Assembly: GCA_023388535.1 (NCBI GenBank)
Contig: JAEWFZ010000043.1
Location: forward strand, 1 to 16,578
Length of the DNA stretch: 16,578 nt
Reading direction: 5' to 3'
DNA from: Bacillota bacterium
GTDB lineage: Bacteria; Bacillota_I; Bacilli_A; Erysipelotrichales; Erysipelotrichaceae
Positions 13,424-16,578 of the stretch are shown piece by piece. The position numbers were made by a program, and so were the translations under genes. Each line of letters starts with the position of its first letter. The first letter of the stretch is position 1. The notes under the pieces are model-generated. The model saw only the letters and a program-made list of their open reading frames with translations, ran no database searches and was not told the origin of the DNA.

Positions 13424-14792
13424 GGTGAAACCACCCTTCTTTATCTGTTCTTTCAAAAGTGTGAGCTCCGAAGAAGTCTCGTTGAGCCTGAATTAAATTC
13501 GCAGGTAACCAAGCGCTACGATAGCTATCAAAGTAAGCAATTGCTGAACTAAAGCTAGGTAAAGCAATCCCCGAAGTTACCCCTAAACTAACCACTTCTC
13601 GTAAAGCTTGTTGGTATGATTCAATCGTTTCTTGAAACTGTGGGTCTAATAATAAATTGGACAGTCCAGCATCTTTCTCATAAGCCAAAGCAATGCGATT
13701 TAAAAACTGGGCTCGGATAATACAACCTCCGCGCCAGCCTTTGGCAATATTCTCGTAATTGAGATGCCAATTATGCTCAATGGCCGCTGCTTGTAGCAAT
13801 GAAAAACCTTGAGCGTAAGACATGATTTTTGAAGCATAGAGCGCTTGTCTTATTTTTTCTACGATATCTTTATCCTCTGATATTTTGGCGGTTGGCCCCG
13901 TCAAAATCGAGGAAGCGATTGCTCTTTGTTCCTTAAAGGAAGAAATAATGCGGGCGTAGACCGATGAAGCGATTAAACTTGTATCCACACCTAAGTCCAT
14001 TGAGGAAATCACGGTCCATTTCCCAGTTCCTTTTTGACCCGCTTTATCTAATATTTGGTCAACTAAATAACCCGTTTCATTTTTAACTTTTAAAATCTTT
14101 GCTGTAATTTCAATGAGATAGGACTCCAGTTCACCCTGATTCCACGATTCAAAGATTTCAGCGATTTGATCATTAGTTAAATCGGTGGTGGCTTTTAACA
14201 TATGGTAGGCTTCAGCAATCAACTGCATATCCCCATATTCAATACCATTATGGACCATCTTCACATAATGACCCGCACCATCCGTACCGATATAGGAAGT
14301 ACATGGTTCGCCATAGGCAACCGCCGCAATATCATTTAAGATATCTTTTATCATTTCATAACCAGCTTGACTACCTCCTGGCATTAAAGCCGGACCAAAA
14401 CGAGCCCCTTCTTCACCACCAGAAACACCCAAACCTAAATAGTTAAGACCCAAAGATTCAACATATTCGGCGCGTTTAATAGTTTCTAAAAAATTGGAGT
14501 TACCACCATCAATAATTAAATCTCCCGCTTCTGTATGCGGTAAGACTAGTTCAATAAAATCATCCACCGGTTGACCGGCTTTAACCATCAATAATATTTT
14601 TCTAGGTACTTTTAAAGAGGCAATTGCCTCTGCTAAATCTTCAAAGCCTTTTAAACGAGGATCTTCTTCGGTAGCTTCAATCGTTCTTTGGTAGGTACGA
14701 TTAAAAACTGCAACTTGATACTTACGGTCAGCAATATTGCTGGCTAGGTTTTTACCCATGACCGCAAGTCCTACGACTAATATATCATTCAT
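13410..14792 (-). CDS. gnd: 6-phosphogluconate dehydrogenase (decarboxylating)
   Basis: Converts 6-phosphogluconate to ribulose 5-phosphate and CO2 with reduction of NADP+. The 460-residue protein starts with the Rossmann motif GLAVMGKNLA (8-17) and the NRT that contacts the NADP phosphate. It contains GLGVSGGEEGARFGPALMPGG, the catalytic KMVHNGIEYGDMQLI segment and the C-terminal GGCIIRAQFL region. The start chosen is the ATG at 14792, with AAAGGAG 7 nt upstream. An extension to 14900 would add 36 unconserved residues across the promoter. It is the first gene of gnd-zwf-4Fe-4S. No 6-phosphogluconolactonase gene is present here. Confidence 0.95.
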   Translation of the reverse strand: MNDILVVGLAVMGKNLASNIADRKYQVAVFNRTYQRTIEATEEDPRLKGFEDLAEAIASLKVPRKILLMVKAGQPVDDFIELVLPHTEAGDLIIDGGNSNFLETIKRAEYVESLGLNYLGLGVSGGEEGARFGPALMPGGSQAGYEMIKDILNDIAAVAYGEPCTSYIGTDGAGHYVKMVHNGIEYGDMQLIAEAYHMLKATTDLTNDQIAEIFESWNQGELESYLIEITAKILKVKNETGYLVDQILDKAGQKGTGKWTVISSMDLGVDTSLIASSVYARIISSFKEQRAIASSILTGPTAKISEDKDIVEKIRQALYASKIMSYAQGFSLLQAAAIEHNWHLNYENIAKGWRGGCIIRAQFLNRIALAYEKDAGLSNLLLDPQFQETIESYQQALREVVSLGVTSGIALPSFSSAIAYFDSYRSAWLPANLIQAQRDFFGAHTFERTDKEGWFHHEWT

Positions 14793-14825
14793 TTGGCACT
14801 CCTTTTCTTTACTTTTATCACTCTT

Positions 14826-14831
14826 ATTATA
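14826..14831 (-). promoter_or_regulatory. -10 box of the gnd-zwf operon
   Basis: TATAAT on the minus strand lies 33 nt before the gnd start. The -35 region (TTTCTC, 17 nt upstream) is weak, so an activator may be needed. I see no clear terminator between the tRNA and this promoter. Confidence 0.55.
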
Positions 14832-14902
14832 CTGCATGCTAAATATTTGAGAAAGGATTTGCAAAATAAGAAAAAGAAGATTTCTCTCCTTTATCATCAT
14901 AA

Positions 14903-14978
14903 TGGCGGTCCCGACGGGAATTGAACCCGCGATCTCCTGCGTGACAGGCAGGCATGTTAACCGCTACACCACGGGACC
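14903..14978 (-). tRNA. tRNA-Asp (GTC anticodon)
   Basis: A full 76-nt cloverleaf reads on the minus strand. The acceptor stem is GGTCCCG/CGGGACC, the D arm GTGT/ACAT, and the anticodon stem CCTGC/GCAGG with loop CTGTCAC (anticodon GTC). The T arm GCGGG/CCCGT has loop TTCAATT, followed by discriminator G and an encoded CCA. It decodes Asp codons GAC and GAT. Confidence 0.97.
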
Positions 14979-14987
14979 AGTAGCGAT

Positions 14988-15016
14988 ATTATATAAAATA
15001 TAAAAAATAAATGCAA
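14988..15016 (-). promoter_or_regulatory. Promoter of the tRNA-Asp gene
   Basis: TTGCAT (15011-15016) and TATAAT (14988-14993) are 17 nt apart on the minus strand. The tRNA starts about 10 nt after the -10 box. Confidence 0.8.
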
Positions 15017-15053
15017 CTTGATAACGCCAATAAATTTTATAAAGTAATTTAAT

Positions 15054-15082
15054 AAAAAAATCGGAAGGATTAGTTCCGATTT
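15054..15082 (-). terminator. Intrinsic terminator of the SLH/3D protein gene
   Basis: AAATCGGAA (15058-15066) pairs with TTCCGATTT (15074-15082) around a 7-nt loop, and a T run follows on the minus strand (15054-15060). It lies 9 nt beyond the stop codon. Confidence 0.88.
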
Positions 15083-15091
15083 TCATTGATA

Positions 15092-16186
15092 TTAACGTGT
15101 ATAAACATCGTACCAGTTAACAGAACATGGTGGACAGATGTCATAAACTTTTCCTTTAGCCCCGAATGGCGTATTGATGACAGTTCCACGTCTAACACTA
15201 CGATTGGCAGCCAAGACAATATAACCATCTTTGTCCGTAACATAACCAAGCTTACTTACGTGACGACCAGGAATTCTTAATCCTCCTCCTGGAAGCACTC
15301 GTTGAGAATAGTAAGTAAATTTATAGCCACTCCAACGCACTACCCCTTTTCGGAAAAATACCTTAATTGGATAAAGTAATGGTGAGTTGGCAGCTTTAAC
15401 TCTTGCGGCAGCAGCCTTTTTAGCTTCGGCGGCTTTTTTAGCAGCGGCAGCTTTCTTAGCAGCAGCCTTCTTTGCAGCGGCTTTTTTAGCTTCAGCAGCT
15501 TTCTTCTCAGCAGCAGCTTTCTTGGCGGCAGCAGCTTTCTTAGCTTCTTCCTCTTTTCGTAAGGCTTCAGCTTTAGCTCTAGCTTCTTCTTCTAGTTTTT
15601 TATCTCGAAGCTCTACCGCATTGTTTAATACGGTGATGAAATTGCTTTTTGTTTCTAAAGCATCTGGTTCAAAGACGGGCGTAGTTGCTACTAGAACTTG
15701 ATTACTAACTAGAGCTTGAACTGAGTCATAAGCCCAGTGTTCTTCGGTTAAATCTACGAAATTAGCTACATTTGAGGTATCTGCTGTCATTTCAAAAGCA
15801 TTCGCCAAGAGTACAGCAGCTTCTCCTTTAGTAACATACCCTCTTAAATTCAGACCTTCTTCTTGGTCATTTTCATCGCTTAAAGCTTCGGCTGGATTGA
15901 TTGACCACATTAAACTTGGTGTAGGTTCGTCAACTTCTATAGTCTGTTCTTTGCTTCCATCAAGTTCTACGTTGTGTTCAATCAAGCTAATTACTTGGCC
16001 ACGAGTTAGTGGTTGTTCTTCTGTTTTATAAGTTGTTATTTCTACCGGCATTTCTACAGCCATAGTTTGTGCCGTATCCACATCGATAGTGGCGGCAGGA
16101 TCGGTTATCGCTGAAGTTCTATGAATATCAGCGATAAGAGTTATGAGTAGAGTTAGGGAAATAACGAGTAATTTAAATCTTTTCAT
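15092..16186 (-). CDS. Secreted SLH-like protein with Lys/Ala-rich linker and C-terminal 3D domain
   Basis: A 364-residue exported protein. Residues 1-26 are a signal peptide (basic start, hydrophobic core, ending TSA). Three degenerate SLH-like segments start near 60 (TRGQVISLIEH), 119 (TKGEAAVLLANAFEM, with NFVDLTEEHWAYDSVQAL) and 179 (TKSNFITVLNNAVEL), at the usual spacing of about 60 residues. Such modules anchor proteins to cell-wall polymers. Residues 198-265 are a highly charged Ala/Lys/Glu helix. Residues 284-364 form a 3D (three-Asp, double-psi barrel) domain with TYYSQRVLPGGGLRIPGRHV, GYIVLA, GTVINTPFG and GKVYD-ICPPC-SVNWYDVYT. Family members are lytic-transglycosylase-like cell-wall enzymes. 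Candidate acidic residues are D318/D320, D349 and D360. The start is the ATG at 16186 with GGAGA upstream. A TTG at 16198 overlaps that site. Confidence 0.85.
   Translation of the reverse strand: MKRFKLLVISLTLLITLIADIHRTSAITDPAATIDVDTAQTMAVEMPVEITTYKTEEQPLTRGQVISLIEHNVELDGSKEQTIEVDEPTPSLMWSINPAEALSDENDQEEGLNLRGYVTKGEAAVLLANAFEMTADTSNVANFVDLTEEHWAYDSVQALVSNQVLVATTPVFEPDALETKSNFITVLNNAVELRDKKLEEEARAKAEALRKEEEAKKAAAAKKAAAEKKAAEAKKAAAKKAAAKKAAAAKKAAEAKKAAAARVKAANSPLLYPIKVFFRKGVVRWSGYKFTYYSQRVLPGGGLRIPGRHVSKLGYVTDKDGYIVLAANRSVRRGTVINTPFGAKGKVYDICPPCSVNWYDVYTR
15400..15550 (-). repeat. Degenerate tandem AAAK-type codon repeat
   Basis: About 50 codons encoding K-K-A-A-A and A-E-A-K-K-A units repeat within the SLH/3D gene. 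The DNA shows many copies of TTCTTAGCAGCAGC-like and GCGGCTTTTTTAGC-like strings. It encodes a long single helix or coiled coil spacing the anchor from the catalytic domain. The repetition could cause length variation between strains. Confidence 0.8.
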
Positions 16187-16206
16187 AATCTTCTCCAAAC
16201 GTGAAC

Positions 16207-16212
16207 ATTATA
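16207..16212 (-). promoter_or_regulatory. -10 box of the SLH/3D gene
   Basis: TATAAT on the minus strand lies 20 nt before the start codon. The best -35 candidate is TTATGA, 17 nt upstream, which is weak. Confidence 0.55.
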
Positions 16213-16455
16213 CATATTTCAGAGCGATTTCATAATTATTGAAGCAAAAACAGCCCGTTTTACCCTTAAAGTTCACATAATTCTCACGAAAAGTACCACT
16301 TTTGTAAGAAAATACCTTACTTTATCAATTTTTCCAATGACAAAACTTTGTCTTTAAATACGATAGATCCACGTTAATAAATGAAGATATTTTATTGAAA
16401 AATTAGCTAATTAGATAAAGTCGATGTGATAATCAACTTATTAATCGCATAAAAA
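16213..16455. other. Intergenic region with two adjacent small hairpins
   Basis: No gene is visible between the SLH/3D promoter and the insertion sequence. Two back-to-back inverted repeats, AAAAGT-ACC-ACTTTT (16289-16303) and GTAAG-N7-CTTAC (16304-16320), lie in it. Their role is unknown. Confidence 0.3.
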
Positions 16456-16578
16456 TGGAATGTCAACACTTTAACGGACAATTTTTATAGTTACTTTGAT
16501 TGGGCATATGAGACGGGTGATTTATACCCTAGTGATGAGTGTAATCTCTCATTGTTATACCACCAAATATGCCCACCC
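16456..16578 (-). mobile_element. End of an IS3-family insertion sequence
   Basis: The 3' end of a transposase gene (16491-16578) is followed by a noncoding tail whose outer end, read on the plus strand, begins TGGAATGTCAACACTTTAAC at 16456. I take this as the terminal inverted repeat, with the element continuing to the right beyond the window. The exact border and target duplication cannot be fixed without the other end. Confidence 0.65.
16491..16578 (-). CDS. IS3-family transposase OrfB, C-terminal end (partial)
   Basis: The last 28 codons read GGHIWWYNNERLHSSLGYKS followed by PVSYAQSK and a TAA at 16491-16493. The pattern YN-x-x-R-x-H-SSLGY-x-SP-x-x-Y is the characteristic C-terminal end of IS3-family DDE transposases (IS150-like group). 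The catalytic DDE residues lie outside the window, so I cannot judge whether the gene is intact. Confidence 0.88.
   Translation of the reverse strand, partial: GGHIWWYNNERLHSSLGYKSPVSYAQSK

Noticed and set aside
13410..14900. Longer gnd starting at 14900
   Set aside because: The extra 36 residues are not conserved in the family, cross the TATAAT promoter and lack a ribosome binding site. The ATG at 14792 has a good one.
14903..14978. tRNA-Asp as an integration site for a mobile element
   Set aside because: I saw no integrase and no repeated copy of the tRNA 3' end in the window.
15387..15701. Ala/Phe/Leu-rich open frame opposite the Lys/Ala region of the SLH/3D gene
   Set aside because: Its composition is simply the complement of the repeated Ala and Lys codons, and it looks like a membrane protein only by accident.
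16501..16575. Large inverted repeat TGGGCATAT/ATATGCCCA enclosing two hairpins, read at first as a structured RNA
   Set aside because: The segment translates on the minus strand into the C-terminal motif of an IS3 transposase, which explains the sequence better.

Overview
The window is AT-rich DNA from a low-GC member of the Bacillota or a closely related walled lineage (Bacilli, Erysipelotrichia or Haloplasma-like). The evidence is AGGAGG-type ribosome binding sites, sigma-A-type promoters, two CIRCE operators upstream of hsp20, FeoA/FeoB with a FeoB-associated Cys-rich protein, and an EF-G paralogue. TGA is used as a stop codon (feoB and the Cys-rich gene), so the mycoplasma code does not apply. 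A secreted protein with SLH-like and 3D (peptidoglycan-type) modules suggests a cell wall. I cannot name a genus.

Layout. Positions 1-123 hold three direct 19-bp repeats that look like the end of a mobile element lying mostly to the left. Positions 131-3098 (minus strand) are a ferrous-iron uptake operon, feoA-feoB-Cys-rich protein, whose promoter carries two matched GTTAGC-N4-GCTAAC palindromes. Positions 3211-6195 (minus) hold a promoter, a 26-codon ORF, an intrinsic terminator, an ankyrin-repeat gene and an EF-G paralogue, in that order. This arrangement looks like a leader-attenuator in front of a translation-factor operon and is the most interesting part of the window. Positions 6267-8020 (plus) are an M3-family oligopeptidase with its own promoter and a shared convergent terminator. 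Positions 8020-10503 (minus) encode a UMF1-type MFS transporter and a CDF metal exporter of the manganese type. Positions 10569-11117 (plus) are a stand-alone two-helix membrane protein with its own promoter and an unusual long-loop terminator.

Positions 11173-11700 (minus) are a CIRCE-controlled hsp20. Positions 11704-14831 (minus) form an overlapping operon gnd-zwf-small 4Fe-4S protein, the oxidative pentose phosphate enzymes (without a lactonase gene here) plus a ferredoxin-like protein. Positions 14903-15016 are a tRNA-Asp with its promoter. Positions 15054-16212 encode the secreted SLH/Lys-Ala-rich/3D protein. The right edge, 16456-16578, is the end of an IS3-family insertion sequence including the last 28 codons of its transposase.

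Themes are metal homeostasis (Fe import, probable Mn export), redox/NADPH supply, stress proteins and translation. Mobile-element ends at both edges bracket otherwise ordinary chromosomal genes. All promoters and RNA structures were read by eye and none was computed.
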